DNA of 64,000 bases from Oscheius tipulae (GCA_037178975.1 JASJZH010000002.1:4092001-4156000); one strand, 5' to 3'; shown: positions 22,173-35,201, counted from the stretch's first letter. A program made the numbers and translations. The notes: generated from the letters alone by a model not told the origin.

Positions 22173-23579
22173 TCACATTTCCTCGGCCAGTTCAGTAATT
22201 TTCTCCTTCATTCTGGTCCATACAGCCTCTGGATCACTCGACTTCTTTGCTGTCATCTCTCCTACAGCAGCCAAAGTGATCGCCACAATAAATGAAGCAA
22301 ATGGTAGGTATCGGCGGTAAGATCTTTTCACCTTAACCAGGGTTTGTTAAAAGTCTACAAGTGCTAGAACCTGTTCAACTGTGAAAGGCATCTCTCTACT
22401 CTTTCCCAGTTCTTCTTCCAGATACTGATAATAGCTCTCTATTAATTTTTCTGCCTTTTCGCTCCTGTCTGGTAGACTCATGACGGAGGAGAAGAGTCTA
22501 GCCAAATCGTGCCCAACACAGCCAAAATGACAGATCTGGAAGTCGATCAGGGCCTTGAGCTGGACTGAGGAAGATTGTGTGAAGAGCATGTTGACGGTCC
22601 ATAGATCACCGTGGCAGAGGAGCCGATTCATCCCTGAACTTCTGATTCTTGATATAGTCTGTGTCTCACCTAGAACTTCGGCCATGTTGTCCAACTCCTT
22701 CGAGTGTTCTTCTTCTCTGAACTTCTCCACTCCCTTTCGTAATTTCTCAGCTGCCTCAGCACTCACAACTTCGGAAACTTTCTTCAGGGTCGGCGTCACA
22801 AACTGCAAGTCTGTCTGTGACTTTAACAGTCTCTCTTACCGCCTCTACTGTCATCTTACCAAACATGTCCGAGAATATTCCCATCTTGAACTGTTCTTGT
22901 TCTTCTGAGCTGAACTTGAGGCTCTTGGAATGGAACTTGGCTAGAGCCCGGAGAGTCTGAAAACACAAATAAATGAAGAAGAGATTGGGTAAACCTGGTA
23001 AACGAGATCATCGGAAAGAATCTCGTCTGTTCCGATCGCCACAACGTTTTCCACGAATTCCATCACCAAATAACCTTTGGATTGGTTCTCGGCAGTGAAG
23101 GGCTTGTTGACAAAAACCTTGAGCATTTTCAGATCCGACTGATCTTTCAACTTTTCATATATTGTCGATTCCACGTTGTGAACCTGTTTTTTTGCTTTAC
23201 GAAAAATAACAGAATGGTCTCACTCGCTTCCACAGTTCCTCTTTTGATTTCTTTGCAGCATCGTCGCTGCTTCCTTGAGAATACTTTTGCTGTTGGAGCA
23301 AAGTTACCATCTTGACTGCAAGCTTCACAGGCCAGCCAGCTTCCTTCGCCTTTTTCTCGTCAGCCCAAAGGTTTTCAATAAGAGCAATTCGAGATACAAA
23401 TCCCTAAAACCACCGGTTTTGCTTAAAAGTTAACGTACTCGACCGTCAGCAATATCTTTAGCCGTTTTCTTGTCTCCCAAAACGGCATCGGGTCCGAATA
23501 GCTCGAAAAAGTCTTTTTGTAAATCGTCCCATGTCAAAAAGGTGCCTAGAAGACCTGGGCCAGCCTCTGTAAGAGACAT
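22173..23579 (-). CDS. CHK kinase-like protein (DUF1679 family), copy 1
   Basis: Choline/ecdysteroid-kinase-like small-molecule phosphotransferase of unknown substrate. Six exons (23439-23579, 23224-23403, 22995-23183, 22840-22956, 22371-22802, 22173-22331) give 405 aa, family-typical. The catalytic loop LCHGDLWTVN lies near residue 273 and the metal-binding IDFQ near 293, both intact. A contiguous frame stops at 22347, but splicing at 22371 to an AAG acceptor at 22332 adds the expected C-terminal helix (SYRRYLPFASFIVA), matching the paralog at 51.3 kb. The starts of the two copies are alike (MSL..GLLGT..TWDD), so they are dispersed duplicates. Confidence 0.9.
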
Positions 23580-25196
23580 CTGAACACGAAAAGTCACTAA
23601 AATATGATTTTACAACTCAAAAGAGCACAAACGGCGGGTTATAAAGTTGCAGTTGTACAAAGATTAGTGGTGCTAGATTGCACAACCAGTGAGAGATTGT
23701 GTCCAGGGGAGAGGGGAGTGACAGTGATACGGCGTGAAGTTCAAATAGAGTAGAGTTGAACCTGAGAGAGATGTTTATAGCCTGTGAGAAAACTTTTAAT
23801 TGCTCTTCATAAAACGGAACACCAAAACTTTGGTGCAGAAGCTAACGCGCTTCGATGTAAATAGATGTCTTGTCAAAACTTGTAACTCGACTTGTCAGCT
23901 GTGAGTCGCTTGTAGACTCCTGTTACAAGGTCAGCTGCTCTGCTGTGTTGTCGTCTTCTACAGCTCTCTCAGGTGAAGTGTCTCTACTTTCCCAAACTAT
24001 TATCGCTCTTTCGCTATTTTTCTCTGTTGTATTTCTCTACCACCTTGACTAGGATCAGAGGTAGTTCCGAGCAACTCAGATCCGTATGCTCCAGTTTTTG
24101 GCCTGTGTTGCCGATTCGGTATCCGGATGCGCTCTCTTCGGAGCGACTCAATTCAGGTATTAGAAGAAAAAAAGAACAGGAATCAAACTGAAAAAAAAAC
24201 TCCTTCCTTGTCTATTTTCAGGTCAACTAGGTTGTCGACAGCTGTGCTGGTCAAGACGACTGTTTTACAAGGTTAGTCCGTTGTTGGCATTTAGCTTCCA
24301 TTTCTATGGCATATACCAGTAGTCTACACGTAAGAACTACTCTGTTCGAGTAGCTTGAAAAAACCTGACCCGTTTAGCAAGTACCATTTTCGTAGTTTGC
24401 CATTTACATTTTCGTATTTTGCCATCTGAGTTTTGACAAGACATATATTTACATCGAAGCGCGTTAGCTTCTGCATCAAAGTCCCGCTTCTGGTTACTTT
24501 GACGTATTATGATCATCCACTGTTTACGTTTTTGATCTCTTCATTTTAACGACCAACCAACATACAAATAATCATCTATTCCAGTTCAAACCACCATCCC
24601 ACCCTCAACAAGTTGACATACTACAATTCACGCGTCTGTTCACTTCCTAATTGGCTTTTTTCCGTATTCTATTCAAAAAAGAAGGTTGCAACAGAGCTCA
24701 GCAAGCCTTTGTGAGTAGTTTGAGCGCGGATTAACAATGACCAGCATCGGTCCGCCCTTATACATATACGGCTCGAGCATCAAACTGCGTTCACTGCAGC
24801 GTCCAGGCTCCATTCTCTCTTATCGCTAGGAATTCTTCTCTGGGGACAGACCCCGTCTAATCGTCTTTGCCTCAAATTTTTTGATTGATTGTTCTTTCTT
24901 TTCATGGAAACTTTGTAGTCTACTCTCCTCCTTCCGATTAGAGCTCTGTGAAAGCTAGGATTGCTCCAAGTCATGATTCAAATTTAAAAGAAGAAGCAAA
25001 CTGAAATGATCGGACTGAGCCCAATTTCTTTCATAATCAGCAGCTCTCGAGGAAAACGTCTGCCGGAAGGACACTGTCCATCAAGCAAGACACAGTTTTG
25101 ATAAAACACGAGACTCCAATCCTTGCTGACTGTCCCTATCAATTACAGTCTCCACGTTCTTTTTTCTAGACTTGTCTATTCTCACGTATTTCAGCC
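23580..25196. other. Intergenic with an inverted-repeat element
   Basis: About 1.6 kb with no coding chain recognised. 23827-24482 is a probable non-autonomous element. The rest is AT-rich, with pyrimidine-rich runs before the small gene at 25197. Confidence 0.4.
23827..24482. mobile_element. Element with 54-bp terminal inverted repeats (MITE-like)
   Basis: Positions 23827-23880 and 24429-24482 are inverted copies of one another with two mismatches over 54 bp (shared core GCAGAAGCTAACGCGCTTCG). The 548-bp interior has no transposase-like frame. Near the right end a short tandem duplicate occurs (TTTGCCATTTACATTTTCGT, then a similar copy). Long near-identical termini and a non-coding interior fit a non-autonomous DNA transposon. 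I could not define a clear target-site duplication. Confidence 0.65.
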
Positions 25197-25458
25197 ATGT
25201 CCTACCAGCTTCCCTTCTTCAACGGCAAAGAAACCACGACAAAATCGAGAATTTTCAAAGCTGAAGTAACAGAAGTGACGCGATTCAACGAGGAGAAAGA
25301 GAAGAGCAATCATTGTAAGAAGTGCAGTGACAACCACTGTACGGAGAAGGATTGTCAGGCCGGAACAGCGTAAGGAACGTCTGGTTTAAATAAGCTTGAT
25401 CCGTTTCAGTGTATCCTCGGCCTTTCTGGAAGCTCTCATTCACATCTATCGGAACTGA
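25197..25458 (+). CDS. Tiny Cys-rich protein, unknown function
   Basis: Not recognised. Two exons (25197-25369, 25410-25458) joined by a 40-nt intron give 73 aa. ATG lies 2 nt after a TATTTCAG acceptor, typical of trans-splicing. It has no signal peptide; the middle is Lys/Glu-rich, with one cluster CKKCSDNHCTEKDC (C-x2-C-x4-C-x4-C), a plausible metal-binding knuckle, and a hydrophobic C-terminal helix. Matched splice phase across a stop codon in the intron supports it being real. Confidence 0.5.
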
Positions 25459-28400
25459 ATTCAACTGGTTTTCATCAATTGAGTCAATTGATTTTATTGA
25501 GTTCAAGGTATGAAAGATAAACGGGTACCAAGGTTCTACTTTGATCAGCTACGTCAGATTTGAATATTTTATGAGCGGAGTATTATCAGAACAATCTGTG
25601 ATATGTGAGCGATTATTTGTTTAAATGAAATATTATTTGGCGAGCTGTAGTTGTTTCAATTGGGAATTGTTTCTAAAGGGGAACAATTAGGGATCAGCGT
25701 TACCATCCAGTGCAGTTTTGACTTCTCTCCTATACCTCCTCAATATTCATAAATTGTCTCCTGCTGTATTGGGAATCGGAAGTGTTGCGAGAAAAGGTTT
25801 TATTCCTGAGAATGGGAAAATACCCTGTGGAGGTAGACACATCAAATTTTGAATAGGCTCTGAAGCTGCCATAAAAGATCCGCTTTCTCAGATTTCCTTC
25901 CGAATGGCCTTCCCATCCCGTTTCCATATTTCTGCCTCCGTTGGCACGCGACCAATTGACCGTGCGAATCAAGTGCACTGCCTTTTCTTTCCAACTTCAT
26001 CGAGTGCTGTGAAAGTCTTTAAAAAATTTCAATGGCAGGAGGACAAGTTCCTCACAACCCTTTTATGATCTTCTTGACTAGTTCCGCCGTCCACCGCAAT
26101 CGTCCTTACCTTCGGCGCGTGTCCATTAGCACAAAAGTTCCCGCCGTCCTTGTCGTGTCTTATTGGGTCAGCTTGTGTAATGCGTTCTTTTTTCACAGAT
26201 CTTCGGGAAAGCTCGCCCGTATCTTTCTTGTCAACGTCTGCTGTTCACTTTTTGAGTTGTTCGCCCCATCGATCACTCTATGTGCTACCCCAATAGTTTT
26301 CCTTTTCCTCTTAATATTCTCGACACCTCCCAGCCAGCAAAATGACGCCAAATGTTACAACAGACGGAGGAATCTCATGCGTCTCCAATCAAAGTTCAGC
26401 CGCTGGAATGAGAGATTCTTTGGTTTACGGTAACTTGTGCATAGTTCAGTCCTTTCTCGAAACAGGAGTTCAACCGAAACCATTCACTGGTTCTCGCCTA
26501 ACATATTGAAGGGAAAAGGAACTTTCCGAATCAGTCTCATCACCTCAAAACTGAACTTTGTTGAAATTCCTTGACAGACAGTCTGCCACCTTACCAAATT
26601 AGCACCAAGTATCCTGTTCTGAAGGGTATGTGACAGACAGTTCCCGTCTCTCGATAGGTTCAAGCGGTTCCAGCTACTCAAGCGCATCTCGTTTCACCTG
26701 CTGTTGTAAATGACATGCGATCCTCGAAAAAGCTTTCTCTTGTCCTCTTGGCCATGTTGCGCCATTTTCACTGCCAGACAATTATTGTCCAGCCCATTCC
26801 TCGGTCTATTAGTATTGAGTATATAAAGCCTTTCCCTCTTTATTTTTTACAATGGTCCTAACACTCTTTAATCGGAGTTTTGGATTGTCTCGCAACATTT
26901 ACGCCACTGTACAAAATTAACGGGTTTAAATGTCACGGCCAGTTCTTTTTACACGTGACGACTGTTTTTTCGGCTTGTAACTTCGTCCAGTCCGATTTCC
27001 CAATACTTGATGTGACTATCACTGAACTCTTAACCACAACCTGTTGTCATCTGTCTCGCCATGTGATTGGCACAGTTCGTCTATTATTTTTACCACAGTC
27101 GATTGTATAGGATCCCCCGGAGTCTGATTCACAAAAGAGACAGCTCGGAAACCGGATGTATTTCCATTATTACAGTCGTAATTCATGCAGAACGTGCGGG
27201 GGACCCAATCGACAACACACTTTTCATTCAAATAATCCGCTTTTGATCGATCGACAAGTCCCTGCTACAGTCGGACATTCTCTGGAAGACGGAATTGCTT
27301 GAAAAAGTGAAACGTTGCTGTGATCTCGATAGTTTTTTTGTGTAACTTTTGAAATGGAGACAGTTCGTGCTTAGAAAAACACTATGTCTCGTTCTCACTC
27401 GGGGTGACTAGTCTTTTGACTCAACACCTTCCCCAAGCCCAGACAATTCTTCTATTTTTATTCTCAAAATCTCAGACAGTTCCTTTGAATGCAAATGAGC
27501 ATACTCCACTTGATAGCCCCTTTCTCTTCTCCAAGCTCTCCACTTCACTCGAAGATCTGTTCCGGACTCTCCCACAAAAAGTCCTTGTCATTGGACTCAT
27601 CATCCATAGCCGATGTACCCAGTTCTTATCCCTGACATGGATGACATGCTCTCCCCATTTCCAAAGCTCTGCATTTATGAACCCTATTGTGTTTGGGGGT
27701 CCTAATGAATAACGAGAGGTGACCATGGAGAGTCGGTCATAAGCGGTGCATATGTCCTTGCATCGGCGATGAGTAGTCCCCCTCCAGTAAATATTTTATT
27801 CACGAGGAACACCTGAAGGCCATTTGTGTTGATGGAATTCAATCCGGCTAAATGGACAGACCTTGTTTCCATTAGGCTCCGATATAATAAATGGGTTTTC
27901 ACTGGTCGCGGGAAAAAAGGTGAGGCTTGCTTCCTTTCTCCAAAATGGCCATAATTCAAACCCAGCAGCCCCTGCAATCTAGTAGTGTGCGCCTTTCCGA
28001 CTGAAGAGTATATTAGCAAAAAAGATCATGATAAGTCTCGGGGGTCTCTCCCCCTCATTAGAAGTCCAATTGCCTCCATACGGCATCAATTTGCATAATT
28101 TGGCCATTTCTAGGCGTGCCGAGACTTTGGTCTCATTATTCTCAAGTCTCTCTTACTAATAACTGTGGCGGTCAGTGTCCAGGTGTTCCGACAGCTGTGC
28201 TCTTTTTTGGGGAAAGATTTGCACTAGATTCTGTTGAAAGAACTTCTTTTTTCCTTCAGATCCTCAAAACTGACCAATCTCCCGAGGATCCCTCAAAGAA
28301 TGGCTCCCATCTCTATACCCTTTCTGTCCGAGACATTAATTTTCCGGTTCTGTTTCCGCTCCAGCCTCATTATTGTCATCTTCTCACTAAATTGCTCGGT

Positions 28401-30206
28401 TCAAAGTGTACTTTTTTCTCGAACTGAAGCATGAGGCTCGGCTCTCTCTAATTATGAGGGTCCGGAATAATTATTTGTGCAGGGCTGAAGGCGGCGCCTT
28501 CGATTTCACCTAATCCCCTCTTTCTCACAAGGCCATAAACGTTATTCTTGCTCCTAAAGTAAAGGGGTCCGATGTAAATTCTCTCTCCCAAGCTCATTTT
28601 GTTGCTAGGCGGCGCGACCACGCGCGTAATTTCGCTTATTCTCTTCGTGTCCCATTCAGAAGTTCACACGAACCATTCACTCCTGGTCCCTGTCTCTTCC
28701 TTCAAAAACTGTGCATCTGCTCTGGCTCTCTTTTTGTCCCGCCAGTTTATTCAGCTGGTACCGGCCAGATGATTGCCTTCCAGAGCTGTACTAAACAAAG
28801 AGACAAACATTTATCTTTTGAATAATTCTATTCCCTTGAAATTGACTGTTTGTTTATCTCACTGTTTTTTAATAAAACAGGTAGATATGCTCGGAGTAGT
28901 TCATTATCTTCATGGAGGGCAAGTTCATTTATCAAACTGGCACAGTCGTTATGCTTTTCAAATCTCAAGAACTACCTCTGTTCGATCGTACTGCCACTCC
29001 GCTAACTATCCTCCAACAGATTACTCACTGGTAATCGCCGGTGAATTAGTTTATCGCAATCGGTCGCTGTAGTTTGTTTCCTGTACCAATCGGGATGTTG
29101 AAATGTCAAAGAAATAGACGGCGCGAACGGTTTCCAAAAGAATGACTAGTCGCGAAGAGAGGAAGGGCAGTCACAGTTCTTTCCTTTTTTCTCGGCAGTC
29201 TTTCTATCGACCAGGCCTGAACTTTTCCCATTCGGATCCGTGTCAATTACCATTGGTTACGGTAATTTGTGAGGCGGTTGGGTTGTCTCTCTGGCTGACC
29301 CAGTGTCCTCCACTTTTCCAGTACTCTCTACCCTCCATTTATGAACTCCGTCGCGGTCAGGCCCATTGTTACCCCTGTGTATTCACCTGGCCGTCTCTCT
29401 CTCTCGCTCGTTGTCGACGCGTCGCCACCCTCTCTCTCACTCCCACATTCATGCCAACCGGACCACCAGACTGACAATATTCCACACTATTGTCCTCGGC
29501 TCACTGAGCACTCTTGTCTCTTTTTGTAGATCAGAAGAAGTGGTCTCCTGTACTGTTGTCTTGTCTATTGGTTGTGCCCCAGAACTCTTGTAGTACGTGA
29601 AGTATTGAGTCGTGCGAGGCTGTCGCGCACTGCACCAGTGTCCAATTTCACCTGTTATGAAAAACGTTGTGTGTGCGTGTCTCTCTCGCCCTCTCTCTCC
29701 CTCCCTACTGCTCCAACTATCCATTACAGGTTTCTAGACAAGAATTAGCCTAAGGCCTTCCCGAAACCGCCAATCTCCTTTCATCCTTCCCCGACTGACA
29801 CTGATTGCAATGCTTAATGTTGACGGATGACTCTTGTCGGTTTCCGAGCTGACTCTCGTGTTGCCAGCGCCGCGATTACTGTATATTCGTATGAATATTC
29901 AAGTGAGCGCTTATATACTGCTCGGAGACTGTAGCCCGACACAATTCACTCTCCCAGAGGAGTTCCTCAAAAAAGAATCAAAAAAGATGCAGACACTCTG
30001 TCTCAGCTGTCAGCCCTCTCACACCTGGGCAGTCCGAGCATATGCCGTTCCATGACATTCTCTTTCATTCCTGAGGCCACTCCCCTCCTCCTTGCCGCCG
30101 CCTTCACCCCTCTCCTCCTTCCACATGCTCTCTTAATCTCCGGTCCATTCAGAGTAAAAGACCCTCTCTCTGAGCTCCAGGCCTTCCAGTTTGTGGCTCT
30201 GACCAG
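25459..30206. other. Large gene-free region upstream of exc-7
   Basis: 4.7 kb without a coherent exon chain on either strand. Open frames such as 26032-26433 (+) and 27019-27231 (-) have neither signal peptide, domain nor splice partners and look like chance. The region ends directly at a neuronal/tubular RNA-binding gene, so it likely holds its promoter and enhancers. No RNA gene recognised. Confidence 0.4.
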
Positions 30207-33200
30207 ATGGATGCACAGGTTCTCGCATTCAATGGACTCCATCAGGTATGCTGATCTTTGTTTGGGACAGCTCCATCTTCTCAGTTTTTGCTTTTTGGGT
30301 GAATCAAAATAGGCGGAAGTAGTTGTTGATTGCTCGACGTTCTCATGCATTCATGACTTTCTTCTATGATCCACTGCCAATCTAATGGGCCCAGACAATC
30401 CACTGAGATTGAGAGAAACTATTTTCAAGAATTTCGAAGTTTTAAAACTTTTTAAACAGAAAGCATAGTTGCTATCTAATTAAAGTAAAGTTTGTTTTGT
30501 ATGCACCTTCAGAGTTAGCTAGAACTTTCTAGATAACTAAAAGGCAATTAAAATCTCGGGCGGTCAGCAAAAGAGACTGACTGGTGTGGCATGGAATGGC
30601 TCTCCGGGTCTCCCTAATTGCATTGTGGCCATTGTTTCTCCTCTCCTGTGGAAGGGAACCCGCGTCGGAGCAAGCCCTGAATCACTCAAATTATTTCCTT
30701 CTGGGTGGAGTTGGGCGGCTCAGTCGCCAAATTTGGAGAGAAAGAGAGAAAAAGAACGTTTTTCAGTTGTCCACCCATTCCTACACTCCTACACAACGCT
30801 ATTCGACGGCTCCGAACACGGAGATAGGCGAATCGAAGACGAATCTCATCATCAATTATTTACCGCAGGGAATGGGACAGGAGGAGGTAAATTACGAGGA
30901 AATGAGGGAAAAACTCGTATTTCCAGGTGCGAGCTCTTTTCGCGAGTGTAGGAGAAATTGAATCATGTAAATTGGTTCGCGACAAAATTACAGGTTGGTT
31001 GCTCTTGACTCTCTTGAAATAATTCGAATTTTGCTGTGTTCTTCTGTTCTCTTTTCTGGCTTAGATCCTCCGCGCATGTAGGGAAAAAACACTTCACACA
31101 ATTCACCATCTTTCTCTCTTCTTCTACGCTTTTGTTTTCATTTTCGTTCTCTCTTCTCTCTAATTTCTTGTATGTCGTCGTCTTTCGCATCTAAGAGCAG
31201 CTTCATTAATTCTCAACATACAAATACAGAACTTTAGCCATTGTTCCTGCCAAAATCTCTGGAAAAGAGACATACCCAGTACAGTAGGGATAGTCGCCGC
31301 GTCTTTTTGCCCAAAAAAAGTTTAAAACTTAATCAACTGTCCAAAGTAAAAGGACGAAACGGTGCTTGTGTTGACTCAGTTGGTTGCAGGCCAAAGTTTG
31401 GGTTATGGTTTTGTTAACTACGTTTCGGAGGACTGCGCCCTGAAGGCCGTGACCAGCTTCAACGGACTCCGTCTACAGAACAAAACTATCAAGGTATACT
31501 TTTCAGCATGTCCTCTTCTTCTTCTCCCTTTTTGTCTCTCTTTCTGCCTCTAATCCCACTAAAAGTAGGCACACGGGCACTAACTTAAAATTCAGTTACC
31601 GTAGTCTGACTAAACCGGATTATGGCGCAGCAATGGGCTTACAGTAATCTTCATTTTAAGTTTTGGGGCGATGAAGAGTTTGAGAGCCATTACGAAATGA
31701 AATGGACAAAAGATACCCCTATTTGAGCAGGCTCAGGTTTCAGTCCTCCATTCTGGCGCTTTCACTGCCCGCACTGACATTCGATTCCCATAGACTGGAT
31801 ACGGGAAGGGGCCTTTTCCCTATCTAACACAGTTTCTGATGATGTGAAGGAATAGCTAAATTCTTCGTTACAGGTTTCGTACGCCCGACCGAGTAACGAT
31901 GAGATCAAGGGTTCGAACCTCTACGTCTCTGGAATCCCAAAGAACATGACTCTGAATGAACTGGAATCCATTTTCCGACCCTTCGGTCAAATCATAACCT
32001 CCAGAATCCTCTCGGACAATGTCACAGGTTGGTTGAGCTTAATAACAACGTTTTGTCGCGTTGATAGTCCATCTCTAAAACACTTCTTCAACCGACAGCC
32101 GACTGGAGCAGGTGGCGTTTGAAGAGGTGGCAAAAAGGTTCAGGCTGTAATGCGTGCAGAGACTATAAGCGAAGGGCATGAGATGCTTACAGAGGTCTTT
32201 CAGGTTTGTCCAAGGGAGTTGGATTCGTTCGATTCGATAAGAAGAACGAGGCCGAGAAGGCCATTTCCACTCTAAATGGGACCATTCCGTCTAGCTGTAC
32301 CGAACAAATCACCGTCAAGTTCGCAAACAATCCGGCAACCAACTCGGCCAAGACCGTGCTCCAAGAACTGGAAGCTGTCCAGCAAGTGGCTGCAGCGCAA
32401 AGTCTGATGCCGATGACTCTTTTGGGAGCTGCTCCTTTGAGAACGGCTGCCATCGGACCAATTCATCATGCCCCATTGGGTTCCAAGTACAGGTAGCCAT
32501 AAGCTCGAACTGAAAACAAGATTTAATTGCAGATACTCACCTCTAGCCGCCGTCACTCCAGCCAGTGCTGCCCAAGCCACAGCCGACTATTTCACGACTT
32601 CTGCCCTTCTCCAAATGAGTCAACTCGGAGCACTGGGAGGTGTTACTGGTAGGTTCTAGGAAAATACGGCGTGTCCATTCTAGATAGAGTCAATTAGTTA
32701 GATTGACTGCAACAGATAGTGAGGCTAATATCGCCGCAATTCACGTTCTCGCTCTCTGCAACGGAATAAACAAAGCGAGGGATTTCAGATCTTGCCGCTC
32801 TAGCTGCTGCTGCTCCTCAGGCCCAGCTAGCTGCTCTGGCAACTCAACAAGCCGCAGCCACTGGAGCTGAAACCGGCTACTGTCTCTTTGTATATAACTT
32901 GGGTCCCGAGACGGAAGACAGTCTTCTCTGGCAGCTGTTCGGTCCCTTCGGAGCGGTTCTCAGCATCAAGGTGGGAAAATTCACTCATGTGATTTCGTAC
33001 AAAACTTTAGATTGTTCGCGACTATTCGACAAACAAGTGCAAGGGCTACGCCTTCGTGACCATGATGAGTTATACCGATGCTTGTGCAGCCGTCACCGCT
33101 CTCCACGGAACCCAACTCGGAAACCGAACCCTCCAGGTGAGACACCCTCTTTCTTTCCTACTATGCATTTCTTAGGTTTCAGGTCTGCTTCAAAGCGGCC

Positions 33201-33227
33201 TCGGCGGCCAGTTTGCTGACTCTCTAG
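30207..33227 (+). CDS. exc-7: ELAV/Hu-family RNA-binding protein
   Basis: ELAV/Hu protein that binds U-rich RNA and controls splicing and mRNA stability. Ten exons (30207-30245, 30767-30886, 30927-30993, 31390-31493, 31874-32027, 32204-32492, 32533-32648, 32789-32970, 33011-33136, 33183-33227) give 413 aa. RRM1 has RNP2 LIINYL and RNP1 [11 protein letters not shown]2 has LYVSGI and GVGFVRFD; an Ala-rich hinge follows; RRM3 has LFVYNL and KGYAFVTM. The three-RRM layout and motif [15 protein letters not shown] match exc-7, needed in C. elegans for excretory canals and neurons. Introns after exons 1, 3 and 4 are 380-520 nt. The first 13-residue exon is the weakest part; an alternative promoter or exon is possible. 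Confidence 0.92.
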
Positions 33228-33549
33228 CGCCTTAAACAGTGTCTCTTAGTCCCTTTTCGTGTCAAAACTGTGTACATGTCCCTCTAAGTCACTTAGCCTA
33301 TTGCCAAAAAAACCCTAAGGAAGACTAGTTTTGTTCTCATATCGGTCTGGTCCAGTGATTACGATAATGAGCTTTCCTTCTTTCCCTTTTCCCACACACA
33401 CAAGCTTTATTTTGTCAGTATTTCGATGGGTATCTGAACCCCCTTGATTGTGATATGTTGAGAGCCAAAGGCTTACTACCCTCGTACACATCGTGCACTT
33501 TTGTTTTTGGGTTGTTTTCAGTTTATGAAATTAAATTTTCATTTCTTCG
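33228..33549. other. Short intergenic region after exc-7
   Basis: About 320 bp; it should contain the exc-7 3' UTR. No AATAAA seen on plus; nothing else recognised. Confidence 0.3.
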
Positions 33550-34911
33550 TCATTTGATCAGTTCTACCGCTGCTAGTAAGAAGAGGAATGAAAGTGATAT
33601 TGTGGATGAACCACAGGGCATGTCATTGCAGTAGTTCCATGCTAAAACAGTTATCAGCTGATAGTTTTGGGAGAATCTACCTGCTCGTCTCATTTGAAGG
33701 TTCTGATATGTACAGTAGGCGTCGAGACTTTCCTTGCTGTCACAAACCATTGTAACCACTCCAAGCTCACATTTCACCGTCTTTTGGACTGCTCTAAAAC
33801 GTGTTTCTGGAAGACTGTTAACAGATACAAGCTTACATGCAATTGTCATGAATATTGAGTTCGCATTCGTCGTAAACCAGTTCCTGTAACTCGTTCATAT
33901 CGATTCTTTCCAAGCACTGAGAGTATCTAATATCTGAACAGAGATTACTGTATCAGACAATTCCTGCATTGCTTTCTGTGATCGCAGTAGAGCTCAATAA
34001 GAGCCATGTTCTGGAGGTAGTAGAGGGCATCCGACTCATCTCCAGCAAGTATCTGCAACGATTCGAAGTTGATACAATGTGGCGTCACAGTTTTCTCACA
34101 ACTCATGAACGTTTGGTAGTTTCTGAACACTTTGATTGGAAGACGGTCTCGCAGAAGAGCACTTGCAAATGTTGGAAAGTTCATCGAGCATTTTATCAAA
34201 CGGCTTCGATGTTTTATGGGGTAGGGGTCCATTTCCATCGTAGAGACCATAAAGGCCCAAATAGTTCACATAGCAAGATTTCAGAACCTTAATCTATATT
34301 GTAAAACCAAGTGTACAAAACTGATGCCTCCAATTCTGGAGGAGTACAGTTTCCCGGAGGTCTGGTTGGCTGGGGAGGCGGTTTTTTTCTTGCTTCCGTG
34401 TGGGGAAGTGACAACTTTGAAGAGTATGAGGTAGCTGAAAGTGTTTTTTCGATTTGCAGGTTGGTCTAGGAAACACTGATCCCTTCCTTTTTCGAAACAT
34501 TCCACAATATCTTATCACTTATAGGAACCTTTTATTAGAGGTGAACGTTGGACGAACCGCGTCAGCGTATGTCCTTAATTTCCTGGAAATGCTATCGCCC
34601 TCTTCCATTGTATATTCATAAACTGATACTAACAACTGGCGAAGCGAATTGTAGGTCAAGCTCAAAGAGCATATCATATCATATTTGGATGCAATTTAAA
34701 TCAGATAGAAAAATTTCGATCAAATCAGCAGGGTGGCAAAAGTCTCGAGAGCAAGATCTCAAGAACCGAACGTTTCAGTCTACTGGGATCTGTTCAGAAC
34801 TCTGTATAAAAGACTGTTACGAGACGTAGTAAAGAGACATTTGCCTAAAAATTGTTGACAAAACATACCGTAAGCTACAAGAAGAAAGACAACGACGAGT
34901 CTTGAGTACAT
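33550..34911 (-). pseudogene. Probable decayed gene for a Cys-rich secreted protein
   Basis: A clear signal-peptide exon on minus (34869-34911: MYSRLVVVFLLVAY) and downstream Cys-rich frames (33945-34250 and 33550-33849) look like one secreted protein, with many spaced cysteines (YCDHRKQC, VKCELG, AYCTYQ, YCNDMPC) reminiscent of nematode DUF19-type domains. They join only through 22-25 nt gaps with GT..AG ends, shorter than the other introns here, and the segment 34250-34860 has no consistent frame. Either the gene is decaying or it has unusually tiny introns. The family assignment is a guess. Confidence 0.35.
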
Positions 34912-35159
34912 TGTGAGTACCTGTCGGCGGTCTGCAAAAGAGTCTCCTTATCAGGTGGCAAAAATTTATGTAGTGCCAACAAAAACGATAATCTCATGGC
35001 CATTTCGGCTAAATTTAGCAGTCGATGCTCGATATTCAGTACCGCAGGCGGACATCTCTTGAAATTAAAATTGATTCTGGTGGCTGGCTACAAGCTTCAA
35101 AAGCGGCATAAGCATAAGTTCTATGAGTCATAATAGAATGAAAATCAGTCTGAAGTGTT

Positions 35160-35201
35160 CTTTCCGCTTTACAGCTCAAAGCTGAGACAAACAACTTTTT
35201 C
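35160..35201 (+). promoter_or_regulatory. Shared upstream element of insulin gene 1
   Basis: Contains GCTTTACAGC and GACAAACAACTTTTTC, ending 97 nt before the ATG. Similar blocks lie at 36243-36284, 37661-37702 and 38189-38238 ahead of the other three insulin genes at nearly the same distance. Confidence 0.6.

Noticed and set aside
22347-22370. Stop codon directly after the CHK copy 1 catalytic domain
   Set aside because: Splicing at 22371 to 22331 gives the conserved C-terminal helix seen in copy 2, so the early stop lies in an intron.
26032-26433. 133-residue open frame
   Set aside because: No domain, no splice partners and no codon pattern like the real genes nearby.
31905-31920. GGTTCGAACC-like tRNA B-box word
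   Set aside because: It falls inside an RRM2-proximal exon of exc-7, with no A box or cloverleaf around it.
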